Source: Maylandia zebra (lineage: Eukaryota > Chordata > Actinopteri > Cichliformes > Cichlidae). Taken from it: a stretch of 64,000 nt of DNA. Position 1 is the first letter of the stretch; every line of letters starts with the position of its first letter. Shown piece after piece: positions 13,928-26,283 of this stretch. Made by a program: the position numbers and the translations under genes. The stretch spans positions 29,137,529 to 29,201,528 of the forward strand of contig NC_135185.1 of NCBI RefSeq assembly GCF_041146795.1. Reading direction: 5' to 3'. Under the pieces are notes generated by a model. It searched no databases. It was not told where the DNA came from and saw only the letters and a program-made list of their open reading frames with translations.

Positions 13928-16900
13928 ATGGCGGTGGATATCTACGACTCTCAGTACCTGCTCATCCTGGCCCCTTCACTGGTCATCGCCCTCATGTTCC
14001 TCTTCTTCTGGCTTTTCATGAAAGAAACCTCCTACGATGAGGTGCTTGCTAAGCAGAAGCGTGACCTCAAGTTGCCACCAAGCAAGCCAGACCCCCGTAA
14101 AAAGAATGAAAAGAAGAAGAGCAAGAAGAAGGAGAGCTCCAGTGGGGGAAGCGGCGGAGGAACCGGAGGTGGGGGGGAGTCAGAGGAGGATTTGCGGGAT
14201 TTCGATGTGGCTGAAGGTGCCAACAGCTCCACTGTGGAGGTAGAGGAGGAACCTGTGTCAGCTGCTACCCCTGATCCTGCTCTACCTACACCCACTCCCT
14301 ACGTGCCTGTTTCGGTGTCACCAGAGGCTCCTACTGGTCTGAGAGAGAGAAAGAAGAAGGAGAAGAAGGCTGCCAAAGCTGCTGCTGCCGCCGCCGCCGC
14401 TGCTGCTTCCGCTACCGCCGCCACCACAGTTTCTCCCTCTGAGGAGCCAGAAGTGAACGGCTCCAAGCCAGTCAGCTGCAAGACAGAGGCACCATTGGCT
14501 GCAAGCAAACAGTCCAGCACACCCTCACCGAAACGTGAGGTTCAGGTCCAGATCCAAGCTGTTCAGGCTCCCGTTCAAGCTCAGACACCTCCCCAGATTT
14601 CTGGGAAAAAGAAGGAAAAGAAGAAACAAAAAGTGGAGTCTGGTTAGTAACCAAGGGTAATGTTTAAAATGGTTGCAGTTTTGTTTTTTGGGGTTTTTTT
14701 TGAAAAAACATGAGAACTGCAAGTAGCAGTTTCATTTGGTTAGTATTTGTTTGAAATTACAGCAGTTGTGGTGAAATTGAGAAGATATATTGCTGTAGTT
14801 GCTACTTTCTCAAGTTCGGATATTTGTGCCAGTAACTTTAATGATAATCGAGCATTCTTATTTAATCAATCAAGGCAACCTGAGAAGGTTTTCTGAACTT
14901 GCCGTCCTGTCTTTCCAGCAGATGAGCAGCATACAGAGGTTAAAGTGGAGCAGGCCCCAGCTACTGTCAAGAAAGAAGCTCCCATTGTGGCTGAAACCAA
15001 AGTTTTAGATGGTGCAACTCAAAGCGTGACCAGTGGCAAAAAGAAGAATTCTGCCAAGAAGCAGAAAACTGATCATGGTAATGATGATAAAATATTGCAT
15101 TATTAATTAATAACATTAAATTTGAAGAATTTGGCTCTATTAAGACTCTAAAGACAAAATCTAATAAAGAGTATTTTCTGAAATCCAGTTGATGAAGCCC
15201 ATATTTTGCCAGACTCAGCAGCTTCTGCTAACCACCAGACAGCCCATAACGATGACGCACCATCCAAAGGGTCTGGCAAGAAGCAGAAAAACGAGACTGA
15301 TAAGGGTAAGAGGTGAAAGCGTGGGTTTTTAAATCCCAAAATATTTGTAAGCCCTTTTAAACTCAGTTTCTCGTTTTTGCTGGCCTTAACAGAGAACACA
15401 GAGGTGAAACTGAAGGAGCTGCTCTCCGGTCTGTCCAGCCTGGCTCTGTCAGATGCAGAGGCCGTCAGTGTGATGGCTCTACTGCGAGAGAAGAGCCCTA
15501 ATGCCGTGGACGCCTGGCACAAGGTGAGAGATTAATAAGAGATAAGCTGAATTGGGTGCTGTCACAAACAACATTCCACACTGTTTGCATTTGGCAGGCC
15601 ACCCAGTGTTTGTAGTTGGACTTTCTATGCCTTCTTTTAAAATGTGTTCTCTTTCGCTGACAGTCCTCAACTAGGCCTGACCCGACTGCCCAGGAAAGGG
15701 AAAAGCTTCTGACAACTCTGCAGGAGGAGGCCTCCATTGCCAAAGACAAAGTGAAACAGCTCAGTCAGGTCTAGAGTCCAATCTTTTTCTTTCTTTTTTT
15801 TTTGTTCCCCCTAATGATTGTGACATGACTGATTTCCTTCCAACTTAATCTCTGTAATGCTGGAATAATTCCGCTTGGTTCAGTAAAATGCTTAATTTAG
15901 CTTCATACTTTGCTTCAGGAGCTGCAAGTTGAGAAGCAGAAGACAAACAGGGTGGAATCAATGATGAGGGAGCAACGCGCAGCGATGGAGAAAGAACTGG
16001 GCAGTATGCAGGTCAAAGCACAGGGCACCTACCAAGAGCTCCAGACAATGCAAATAAAGGTGAAGCCTTACATTTCAACTATTTTCAGTACAGCAAGTAC
16101 TGGCTTGTATTATACTTGATAACACTTGGGTAACTGCTAGTGTTGTTTAAGAAATGAGGAATTTCAAAAATGTGAAGAAAAAAACTTCTGGCAGCTTCTT
16201 TGGCACTCCAGAGAGAGTTGGTGAAGACTCAGTACTGTTAATTGTGTGTAGTTTCAGCAGGTGAGGGAGCAGCTGGAAGGCCAGATCAGTCGATTGCAGC
16301 AAGAGAACAGCATCCTGAGGGACGCAGTCAGCTCCGCCACCAACCAGATGGAGAGCAAGTCAGTGTTACACAGCTGTTCACGCTCCCTAGAGTTCCATAC
16401 ATCTCTCATGCTCAGCGTAGTGAAGCATAGTGATTCCAGCTATCTCTCTTAGTCACCTCATTGTCTTTTTACCTTATCTTTCGTTACACAATAGTCTAAG
16501 CTATTTGTAGAATGCTTCTGCTGCAATTTCCCATACATATCCCTTAACAAACGCATTTTCGTGTCATGTACGTGTGCTTGATAGGAATTCGGCCGAACTA
16601 AACAAGTTGCGTTCCGAGTATGCCGGCCTGATGAAAGAGCTATCAGACAGCAACAGCAAGCTGCAGCAGGAGGAGCACCAGAGGAAGTCACTGGAGGTCA
16701 GCTACAAGCAGAACGTGTCCCAGCTGGAGGTACGCTAATCCAGATGCACGGCGTGTTTATTTAGCCTGTGCTTCAGTTTCCCCAGCTGAGACAAAAATGA
16801 ACCGAGTTGTGCAAAACCTGGTCATGCTTCAAATCTGGTTAGCGGGTGTGGCAGCATTACTCGGGAAATGGGAGGAGGTTGTAGTGGAAGTCCCGGTGAG

Positions 16901-17912
16901 GGTTATGGGAAACAGAACCTGAGCTGGAAGGATTTTTGTTGCCTTTGGAAGCAGGAATGTTTGAGGCTTTGTGCTGTGTATAAACAACACTTTTCTTGCT
17001 AGACACTCAGATGAGCCTTTCCCGGCTTGTCGCAGACCACGATCATAAGATGGAGATTTAAATTGCTGGCTCGACACAAACAAGTCTTGGCAAAGAGCCT
17101 TAGTGCGAGAATTACACTGTGTAGAAAAAAATCAGAGAAAGAATCTGCACATAAGCCTCTAGATATTCTGATGGATTTCATAAAGTTTTAATTTCCTCTG
17201 CAAAATTTATACGATCGCTCAATTCCAATGAAAATGTATGGAAGGAAGGTGTTCACAGAGTTTGTATCTGTCTCCAGGCACAGCTGCAGGATGCTAAGCG
17301 CCGCTGGGAGGAGCTGCAAAACTTTATCCACAGTGTCAATGCCGAAAGAGAGAAAATTCAGACCTCCAAACAAGGTGATAAAACATAACATTGCACCAAA
17401 CAAAAGTTTTAATTCTTGTGAACCCTAAAAAAAAAAAATGATGGTGGCTCAGTGACGGCTGTCGTGTGGTTGCAGAGCTCCACAATCAGCTGCTGGCAGT
17501 TGAGGCTGAGATGAGCAACAAGAACAAGGAGATCCAGACTCTACACAGCAGCCTGACTGAAGCTGTGGTCTCCAAGGACCGGCTGGAACAGAAAGTGAGG
17601 GAGCTGATGGAAATGTCCAAGCACAGTATGCAGGACGACTCGCTCCAGGCCCGAGTTCAGGTGTGCTCACAACTCGCAGTGCCAAACCTGCAGCAAGAAA
17701 AATGAAACTGTTATTGTAGTTACATGGAATGATATCAAAATGGATGTGAATGATCTTATAGTCCTCAACCTAATGCTCACTAATGACTTGTGTTTAACAG
17801 GAACTTATGAATGAGAACAAAAGTCTTCAGGTCCAGATCTCTACGCAGGTAAATGGGTCAACTTCACACACTTATCATTTAAAGTCAATATGGGATGAGT
17901 ACCTAGATGGCT

Positions 17913-17950
<38 letters not shown>

Positions 17951-20900
17951 ATGTAGGCTAATGACATTTCTGTTTGATATCTAGGCCACTCATGTCTCCC
18001 ACATTGAGGAGCTGCAAAAGCTGTAAGAAAGATTTCATCTTCTCAGATATTGTGGATCACATTCCAGGCTGTATCACTGAGCTATATTTCATCTTTCCCT
18101 GTGTTGTTGTTGTTTTTCTTTTTTGCCTAGTCTGGCTGAAAAAGAGCTGCAGCGAAAAAGTCTGGAGGATTCTCTAAATGCTGAGAGGAGCAGTGGGGCT
18201 AGTAGAGAAACTAACATGCAGGTATTTTCAGAAGAGCACTTCACTACAGCTTCTCTTACTAACATTGTACCGGTTCATTAGTTTGCAGGAATGTGTTGCT
18301 GTGTTGAGTGGAAATGTAGTTTTGAAGTCCTCTTCCCGTGCAGATTTGCAGATATTTTGGGTTCAGATGGCAAATTGATTTAATGCACTTCCTGGTATTG
18401 TAAACCTAAGACAGAATTAGGAATTCTTTATAATTTCCAAGTGATTGCACAGTATGTCAGATCCTCCACTGTCTTGGCATAATAAGTGTCGTCTGTATTC
18501 ATCTGCAGGCCTTGCACAATGAGAACATGTCACTGAAGGCAGAGATTCAGAATCTGCAGGCACAGATTTCTGATCAGGTTAGTTGTGTTGCTTTGCTTTA
18601 CTGTTTAAGAAAAAAGAATCCACTATATGTTGTTGTGGGTTTTTGTTTGTTTGTTTGAGAGGTTGTTTTTCATTTAAAACAATCTACTTTTGGATGTCCT
18701 CTTGCAGACTGCATCCCAGCTGGCTTTGGACCAGTTCCAGAAGAGGTGGGTATGAGAACTGGAACACATTTTAAATACATCAGCGTCTTAATCTGTCTAT
18801 GAAATAAATGATCCATAATTCTTTGAACAGTGTCCGGGAGAAGGAGGAAAACATGAAAACTGTAGAGGGCCTGTTGGAGAAAGGGTTGATTGAGGTGGCC
18901 AACAAAGAGGAGGAGCTTAAGGTATCTGTTTTCTCTAAAAGACACAATCAAAACATGCTGGCTCATATAAACATATTTATCTGACCACAGCTTCCCCTAA
19001 GTGACTCTGCATAATACTGTTGGCCTGCTAACCACAATCTTTAATTGATATGAAGTCTTAAACTAATTTGTTTCCCCTAATATAGACTGCAAGGAAAGAG
19101 AATGAGTCACTTCAACAAGAAATTGAGGACCTTAAGAAAAAGATGGATAAACAGGTGGGTTCTAAAATGATTATTAAGAAGTATTTCCTGAATTTTTGAT
19201 TCCTATTCTGTATATATTTTTTTTCCTTTTTTCTTCCCTCTAACTAAAGGTGTCTTCAGAGCTGATGGTGGAAGAACTCCAGAGCAAGTAAGATCAATAA
19301 AGTTTATTTTGATTATTTAGTACAAAGGTTTAGTTCCAACCATATCCTATTCATGAAAACAAAGGCTACTACTGACTCTGTAAGCATATAAAAAAACGAC
19401 TTCCCCCTGGCAGTCCAGGACACTCCTAAGACACACCCCTCATAGTAGCTCTTTCAACATCCATTCCCATTGGAACAAGAGGCTGTCTATTGTTGAATGT
19501 CCTCTCATTGTTGATATTGTGAAGATAAGCAGATTTCACAGGCTTTACAATATAATGACCCTTATTTTATTGTGCTTCAAAGGATCCAAGAAAAGGAAAC
19601 AAAGCTGAAAATGGTGGAGGAAAGTCTACAGGCAGCACAAGACAGCAGCTCGGCCAGAGAGAAGACAGTTGAGGTGCAGCCCTTTCCTTGTATCAGTATA
19701 AACAGTTTGGCAGATTTCAAAAGACCCTTTCTTCACATTGTTCTTCAGTGTTGTCCTTGTTTGGGCTCTTGTCTGAATCAGTTTTTGTCTCACAGGCTCT
19801 GGAGCAGCAGTTGGCTGCCTTGCAGGCAGAGATGGAGCAGCTGAGACAGAAGGAGACAGCAGAAGCGCTGACCAGCTCTGCTACTCAGCTCCAAGAACTC
19901 CAGGCTCAGTGAGTTAAATCAGCACCTCAGTGTAAGCTCCCTACGCACACGCCTTTCAAATCCGACTTTTGATGACCAACATTTGACCAACAGGCTGGTG
20001 GGAAAGGACCAGAAGATCCAGACACTACAGAGTGAGCTGGAGGCAAGGACGAAGGAGCTAAGCGAGAAGATTCAGCAGGTACAGCAACAGTGCTCATGTT
20101 ACACATTTTCTGGCTAAAATCATCCAGATGTCATTTGAGGAGGGGGGGGGCTCTCTTTACTATGTTAAAGGTTGTCGTCATGCTATAGCTTCTTTATTTG
20201 GCTGTTCCTATTTTAGTGTCATGAGATATTCAGTGCTGGTTTTCATTGTCTGTTTCTCTCCCGCACATATAGCAGTCCCACACGGTAGTGCCAAGCCCTG
20301 AGCTCCTTACAGCGTGAGTAGTATTGCATGGCATATCAAAACAATACCAACGCTGTTTTATTTTTTAGGCCTGTTTACTGTATTGTACCGGAAGTGTGAT
20401 CAGTTTTGTAATGTGTGGTTCTGCTGTTTTCTGTCAGGTTGTCAGAGAAGGAGAAACAGGTCTCCATTCTGCAGGCTGAGCTGGCTGAGCTGAGGAACAC
20501 CGTAAACCTTCAAAGGAAGAAGAATGATGTAGGTTTCACATAGCAATGACCTGAACTGTGGAATGGCACAGGTCAAACCCTATGAGCAATCAGCCCTGCC
20601 CATTGTGTTTCACAAAGCACTCCCCCCACAGTGTTGCACACTGCATATATTCATTCTGCCTATTGTTGTCTGCCACTCGCTTTTTGTTCATTTTAAATAG
20701 TGCTTTTTTTCCTTGTTTTGTTTGTTTTAAACCAAATACACATTTTTCTTCAGCTCAGGTTGTGTATGTAACACGATTACACACACATCAGTTCAGTGTC
20801 TGTTTTGGATTGCTTAAGCTGAGCATTGCATAAGAGGGCTTCCAGCCTACTCTTGTTGTGCTCGCCGCTGGCCATGACTGTTTCAGCAAGCCTGTTTGTG

Positions 20901-23900
20901 CTTGTGGGTGATTCAGAGCATTAGAAACTCGTCTCTCTTATTTTTGAGAGAGGTTTATTTAATCTGAGAAGCATATAAACATATTTGTATTATTATATGC
21001 ACACTATAGTTGAAGACACTTATTTTAATTAGAAATAAAACGAATATTTTTTTACTAAATATACCTGTGCAGGCTGTGCATGTTGTTTTAAACCACACAT
21101 GGTGTCAGAGTAGGACTATCAAGCCTTTTTGTTTTTTACATATTTTTAGCTAGTGGAGCATGGATGAGAAATGCCTTTGGTTCGTTTTGTTACTCTACCA
21201 GTCTTTATTTGAGGGTCACTGAATGCATTCCCCCCCCCCCCGAGGCTGAACTGAAAGTAGTATCTCTCTGGAACTGACCAAAACAGGAGCTTCGGGAGAA
21301 AAACTGGAGTGCAATGGAAGCTCTGTCAGCCACCGAGTCCATGCTTCAAGGGAAACTCAGCAAAGCTGTCAAGGTTCGACACCTCACCTCAGTCTGCTTC
21401 ACTCTAGTTCCAATCTGATGCATCCCCCTCCGAAACGCTGTGTTTTGCCATAATCGACCCAGTGAAATTTCTTTTCTGCCATCATCCATAACAACGCTGC
21501 ATACTCATTTACCTTCACTCCTCCCGCTCTGTTGTTTGGCCTCAACTTTTTAATTGGCTGTTTTTGAGCTGTTGAACTACAGTAATCTGCTCCCCCTCGG
21601 GCATCTCCGATTTTATTTAACAAATATTGGCCTCTTAAGTGTGTGTACATAACTTTCCTTGACGCTTTTAAGTGTAAGAGGTTTATTTTTTCCTTTCCTT
21701 ACCCAAAGCTTAGGTCGATGCTTGGAAATGAGTGTGCAGTGACTTAGAAATTCACTAGATGTCATTAGATTGAGATTCATTGTAATCATTTGCAGCTTCC
21801 TGTCGTCTCTCTGTCATGTGGCATGCTTTGTGACATTGTACTGTTAAGATCACCAGTTAATCAAAGAAAATCTGTTTAATTCAAATCTAGTCCTTTTTTC
21901 CCTTTTTGTATAAGAGAAGTGTTAACATTCAAAGCTTGTAATGAATATGCAGCAGTCCTCTAATGTTTCTCAATGCTCTGTTCTCACAACTGAAACATCT
22001 TTGTTCTCTATCAGGGTGAACAAAGTGCAACTAAATCAGCTGTTCTTTTCATGCATTTCTACTTCATGTAGAGTTTGCTCCCAGATAGCTGTGCTATTAA
22101 GAGTTACAGTAACGTTTATTTCAGTCATCCTCCTACATTAGGTGAGGGTACATGCCGAACTATCTGCACAGCAGCTGCTCTCCTGCCATTTGAGTACAGT
22201 AGAAAGCACCTTCTCGCGCCTGAGCCAGGGAGTTCCTTGGCAGCTGTTGTGTGCTATCGGTGCATGCTGGTTGGTTGTATTCAGCTCCACACTCTGTGTC
22301 AAAGCTGTCTTGTGACAGCGTGTTAATGCAAACAGTGGTTAGACAGCCAGCTGGCTCGTGTATGGCATGCGTTCCCCCTTTCAGACCTCAGAGTTGATGG
22401 TGTGTTATTAGAGGACTGATCAGTACTTTTTGTTTGTTGGCGAGTATCAAGGTAAATTTGTGAACACAAATGAGAGATGCTCTGAATCTGATGTGACACA
22501 TGGCCTAGCTGTGGTCCATTGATGCTTATGGTTTCTCAGAGTAAATGGAACTGGGAGTGAGATTTTTGTTTTTTTGTCCTTTGATAACGAGCTGGCATTA
22601 TAAAATTTGTGGGATTTTGATTGAAGCAGTCTGATCACTGGTTTGAAACAGATTGATGGGGGTTAAGAGAAAGTTGGTGGTTATATTTGCTTGGATGACC
22701 ACTGGACCTTGTCATCGAAAATATCTTAAGTATTTAAACAGTCATTTGTTAATCTCCTCTTCTCTTTTTATTCCTTTACAATTTGCTCCCTACCTTCTAG
22801 GAGAACCAGACAGCGCTGGCTGTATGTCAGGCTGAGTGCCGAGATGTTCTGCACAGACTTCTGCCACATGTGCCTCTGCCTTCTGAACAGGTATGAGAGG
22901 AAACATTTACCTCTATGCTAAATGCATTTGTACACTACAGCTACATGTTTTGTGGTTGATGTTTACTTCATTTTTCCATCTTAATTGTCCTGTAGAACCA
23001 TCAAGAATGGCTCCAAAGATTTGAAAGGGCAGCAGGTGAAAACTCCGCTCCACAATCCAGCCCTGGATCAGGAGACTCGGAGGTAAATTTGGAAAAAATG
23101 CAAAGTTGAACATCATTCCTTTTTCAAATGAGTCCATCAGTAAGTACGATCCACTTTCTAGGAACTGGCTGAGAAACTGAAAGAAGCTGAGGAAACTCAA
23201 AGGGTTCTACAGAAAGACTGTGAGACGTACAAGAAGGTTTTGGCAGAGACAGTAAGAGTTATTTTTATTTTGCTTTTGGGTTTGTTTGTTTGGGGGGGTT
23301 CTATTTTTTTTTTTTTTTTTTAGGGGGGTGAGGGAGTTGCCATCAGTTGCCATTATGGCAGCACAGTGATCTCCCTTCCAAATGGAGCTGTCATTTCTGT
23401 TGTGTCCACAGGAGGGCATCCTGCAGCGCCTCCAGAACAGTGTGGAGCAGGAGGAGTCTCGCTGGAGGGTGAAGCTGGAGCTATCGCAAGCAGAACAAAG
23501 AGAGGTATGGATTCAGGTTTAGCAAGAGATAAAACTCCAAAATGCACAGTCACTGAAGTGAAATATTGAGAGTTCTCTCTCACTGGATCGTTCTTCTTTC
23601 TTTGATCTCAGATGAGCCAGAAAGTCGCAGCTTTGGAGCAAGAGGTCGAGAGACTAACTGATGAAGCAGAGTTGGAAAATGTCAGTAAACCAAACACACA
23701 AAAAGTCTACAATGTACACTCGCAAATGTCCTGTTAGAGCGGCTGTCATTTGTATCTCTGCTCATCTGTTGTGCTCTGTAGCTGAGAAGAGAAAAACAGC
23801 ACTTGGAGTCTGAGTTGGAGAGGGCAGAGCGCGAGAGTGCCACTTATGTGACAGAAGTCAGAGAGGTGAGCAGAAACTGGACTCCTTCAGTCATGTTTAA

Positions 23901-26283
23901 CCTCTTGAGGTGAACGTGCGACCTCTGTGTAACAGTTGAGCTGTTTTCACACATGCACCTTTACCCTGAACATTTGCAGAGAGCACCCAACAGAGGTTGC
24001 GTTGAGACTGCAAATGTTATATGCAGTCTGATTGGACATTAGACTACAGAGATGGCAGTTTAAGTCTTTGTAATGTCGGATCGCACTGTTGTGTGGTTAG
24101 CACAGGTAACATCCTGGTGCATTCACCACTAGCTAGTGAATGTCATGTGCAAGGCTCTACCCACACAGCCCCCTCACTTTAAAAAGACTTAAGTATTTCC
24201 ATGAGTGCAAATGTGTCCAATTTAGGCTATTTCAGCATTTTCTGCTCTGTGCTACATCTGAGAAACGGATAACTGTGAGAAATATCCCAAATTAAGTCTT
24301 GAAATTGTCCAAAGTTCATGTGTGAAAACTGCTCCATGTGTGGTGTTTTGTGGCATCCCACCGTTTGTTTATTCTGGGAATATAAAGTTCACACAGCACA
24401 GGTTTTTGTTTTGTGTGAATTTAATCACTTATGAATCTGGTTATCTGCAGTCATGCACAACTGGTTCCCTCTGCTTCATTTATGACCTTTTTTTTTTTTT
24501 AGTTGTGGATGCCTTATGACTGCATAAACTGTGTGCTGGTAGTGCTGACCTGGTTCACCTATGACAGACCCACATTAAACAAAACCCTGTCAAACTCAAT
24601 TTCAGCTCAAAGATCTGTTGACTGAATTGCAGACCAGACTTGATGGCTCATATACAGAGGCTATCAGACAGAATGAGGAGCTGACTTTGGTAAGCGTTGC
24701 TCACCCTCTAGCTAGAGCTCCTTTAAATCTTAGCCTTTATTGCACTCAGCAGTGGCGCGACACTGACTGCAACAGAACGGGGTTCTCTATCTACTGCAAA
24801 ACTGTGGGTCATCATTCACAAACTCTGTAGATTTGGACTTGTATGGTGGAGTCATGAATAAGATTGGGGGGGGGGATTTCCAGCTTCTGAGTGATGACTC
24901 ACCTTTACTTTGAGTTATAATACTAACTCTTCTTTTTCTGCACCTGCACTCTACTTGTGTCTAACAAATGGCTTGCTAATTAAAAATCTTCTTTCTCTGC
25001 CAGGCCAAAAGTATGCCCCCTCTTTGTCTATCACTTATAATTTAACTTCTCTGATGCCTTCAGGCAAGCCTTGCGTCTGTTTTGTCTGATAGTCACTGAA
25101 TGTCTTCGGTGGTCATGAATCTTTAGTAGTTTTAAGCAATATTTTGGCTGTGTTCACTTCAACAATAGCACTATAAGAATGACGATCACGTTGCTATGTG
25201 GTTCATACCAATTGGTGTGCATTCCTTCTGTTCTTGTGTTAAGTGATTGACATAATGACTGGATTTATCTTACAGTTGTGGAAAAACTGAGACAAATGTG
25301 CAAAGTCTGGAAAGTTATCAGTGATACAGTCATTTCTTCTGAAGTACACACGAAGTATTGCGATGTCTGATAAAATTTAGGGAATTACTTTATTACTTAA
25401 ACAGGACTTCCTGGATTATGATTCATCCTCTCAGCTTGTACCAAAAAGCCCACATGAGCTTAGTGCTATTTTTGGTTTGAACATTGTCTAAGCAGGCCCA
25501 GGGAAAAAATGAAATCTGTGCAAATGTTGAACTGTTTAATGTAGTTATGTTGGCAGGAGGATTTGTATATGTTCTGAAAAACTAGAAGCGGGACTCAAAG
25601 GCCAGGTCAACAATGCAAAATATCTAAATGTCTGGTTTCTTTCCAGCTGAAAACCCAGCTCACTGAGACGCTGTCGAAGCTGGAGGCAGAAGAAAACGAG
25701 AGGCAAAAAGTGGCTGGTGACCTGTATAAGGTAACGGGAATGATCTGGATTTCATTACACTTCTGATAAAGGTCAAACTGCCAACCACAATGCTAACAAG
25801 TGGAAATTGCTGTCCCTTCATGCAGGCCCAACAGTCTGTTGATCTGATCCAAGGGGAGCTCTCAAAAGTGACAGACAATGCTGATGACTTGATCGAGAAC
25901 AGCAGTCTGTCATCACAAAGAGTAAGGGCAGTTTGAGTGTTGTAACACTGTTGTGACACCAAATGTTTATGTAGTGACATCTGATCCTTTTAATGTCATG
26001 TTAAGACCAAAAAATTGTGTTTGTGACAGGAGGAGATTGACAGAAACGAGAAAATGACTGCGGGATTGGGTCAGACAGTCACCGAACTGCAGCAGCTGCT
26101 ACAAACTGTCAGCCGGCAACTCACTAAGAGACAGGAGGGGGTGAGGCCTTTTGATCGTGCGCTTTGTTATTCACAATTGGGTATCATACTCCTGTCTTTC
26201 CTCTTGCCAATGAAGATTAAACTTTGCAATTGAATGTTTGTGCTTTCCCTCAGGAGGCTGATAAAGATCTGCCCAAGGTATAG
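13928..26283 (+). CDS. ktn1: ktn1, kinectin, complete, 35 coding exons
   Basis: Kinectin is an ER-membrane protein whose coiled coil binds kinesin and anchors elongation factor 1-delta. Exons: 13927-14642, 14919-15077, 15189-15305, 15393-15523, 15664-15768, 15919-16059, 16258-16358, 16585-16729, 17278-17374, 17476-17660, 17801-17848, 17985-18022, 18131-18221, 18509-18577, 18708-18745, 18831-18921, 19086-19154, 19250-19287, 19583-19673, 19796-19908, 19994-20078, 20273-20313, 20438-20528, 21287-21373, 22801-22890, 22996-23082, 23162-23251, 23412-23504, 23612-23680, 23782-23865, 24606-24689, 25647-25730, 25826-25921, 26030-26140, 26254-26283. The product has 1267 residues (human about 1357): a membrane anchor at 10-31, then FMKETSYDEVLAKQKRD, a Lys-rich and low-complexity region with ten alanines at 151-160, and a long coiled coil to the end. 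Block order matches kinectin rather than its relative RRBP1, whose decapeptide repeats are absent. The last exon is only ten codons and is the least certain. Confidence 0.94.
14133..14410 (+). repeat. Gly- and Ala-codon low-complexity tracts in ktn1 exon 2
   Basis: Inside the first coding exon of ktn1 a Ser/Gly run (residues 70-83) is encoded by GGN-rich DNA, and a ten-alanine run (residues 151-160) by GCT/GCC triplets. The alanines use mixed codons (three GCT, four GCC, three GCT), so the tract is partly interrupted. Both lie in the charged linker after the membrane anchor, which is the least conserved part of kinectin. The matching minus-strand open frames are shadows. Confidence 0.75.
17801..20528 (+). 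repeat. ktn1: tandem exon modules in the ktn1 coiled coil
   Basis: Exon lengths run 48, 38, 91, 69, 38, 91, 69, 38, 91, 113, 85, 41, 91 nt. The triplet 38+91+69 is 198 nt (66 codons) and begins and ends in phase 0. 113+85 is also 198, and 41+91 is 132, one codon more than 38+91. Each 38-nt exon ends in phase 2 and each 91-nt exon restores phase 0. The peptides agree: IEELQKL/LAEKELQRKSLEDSL, FQKS/VREKEENMKTVEGLL, VEELQSK/IQEKETKLKMVEESL and LVGKDQKIQTLQSEL, the slash marking the splice. This indicates ancient tandem exon duplication inside the coiled coil. Whole modules can be lost or gained without shifting the frame. Confidence 0.8.
17913..17951. repeat. (TG)n(AG)n microsatellite in a ktn1 intron
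   Basis: About twelve TG units run directly into about seven AG units, in the short intron between the 48-nt and 38-nt exons. The tract ends roughly 35 bases before the acceptor at 17984. Length variation here is likely and could influence inclusion of the 38-nt exon. Confidence 0.85.
21230..21241. repeat. poly-C tract
   Basis: A run of about 12 C lies about 45 bases upstream of the acceptor for the ktn1 exon at 21287. It is a simple sequence and may mark an assembly-sensitive site. Confidence 0.7.
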
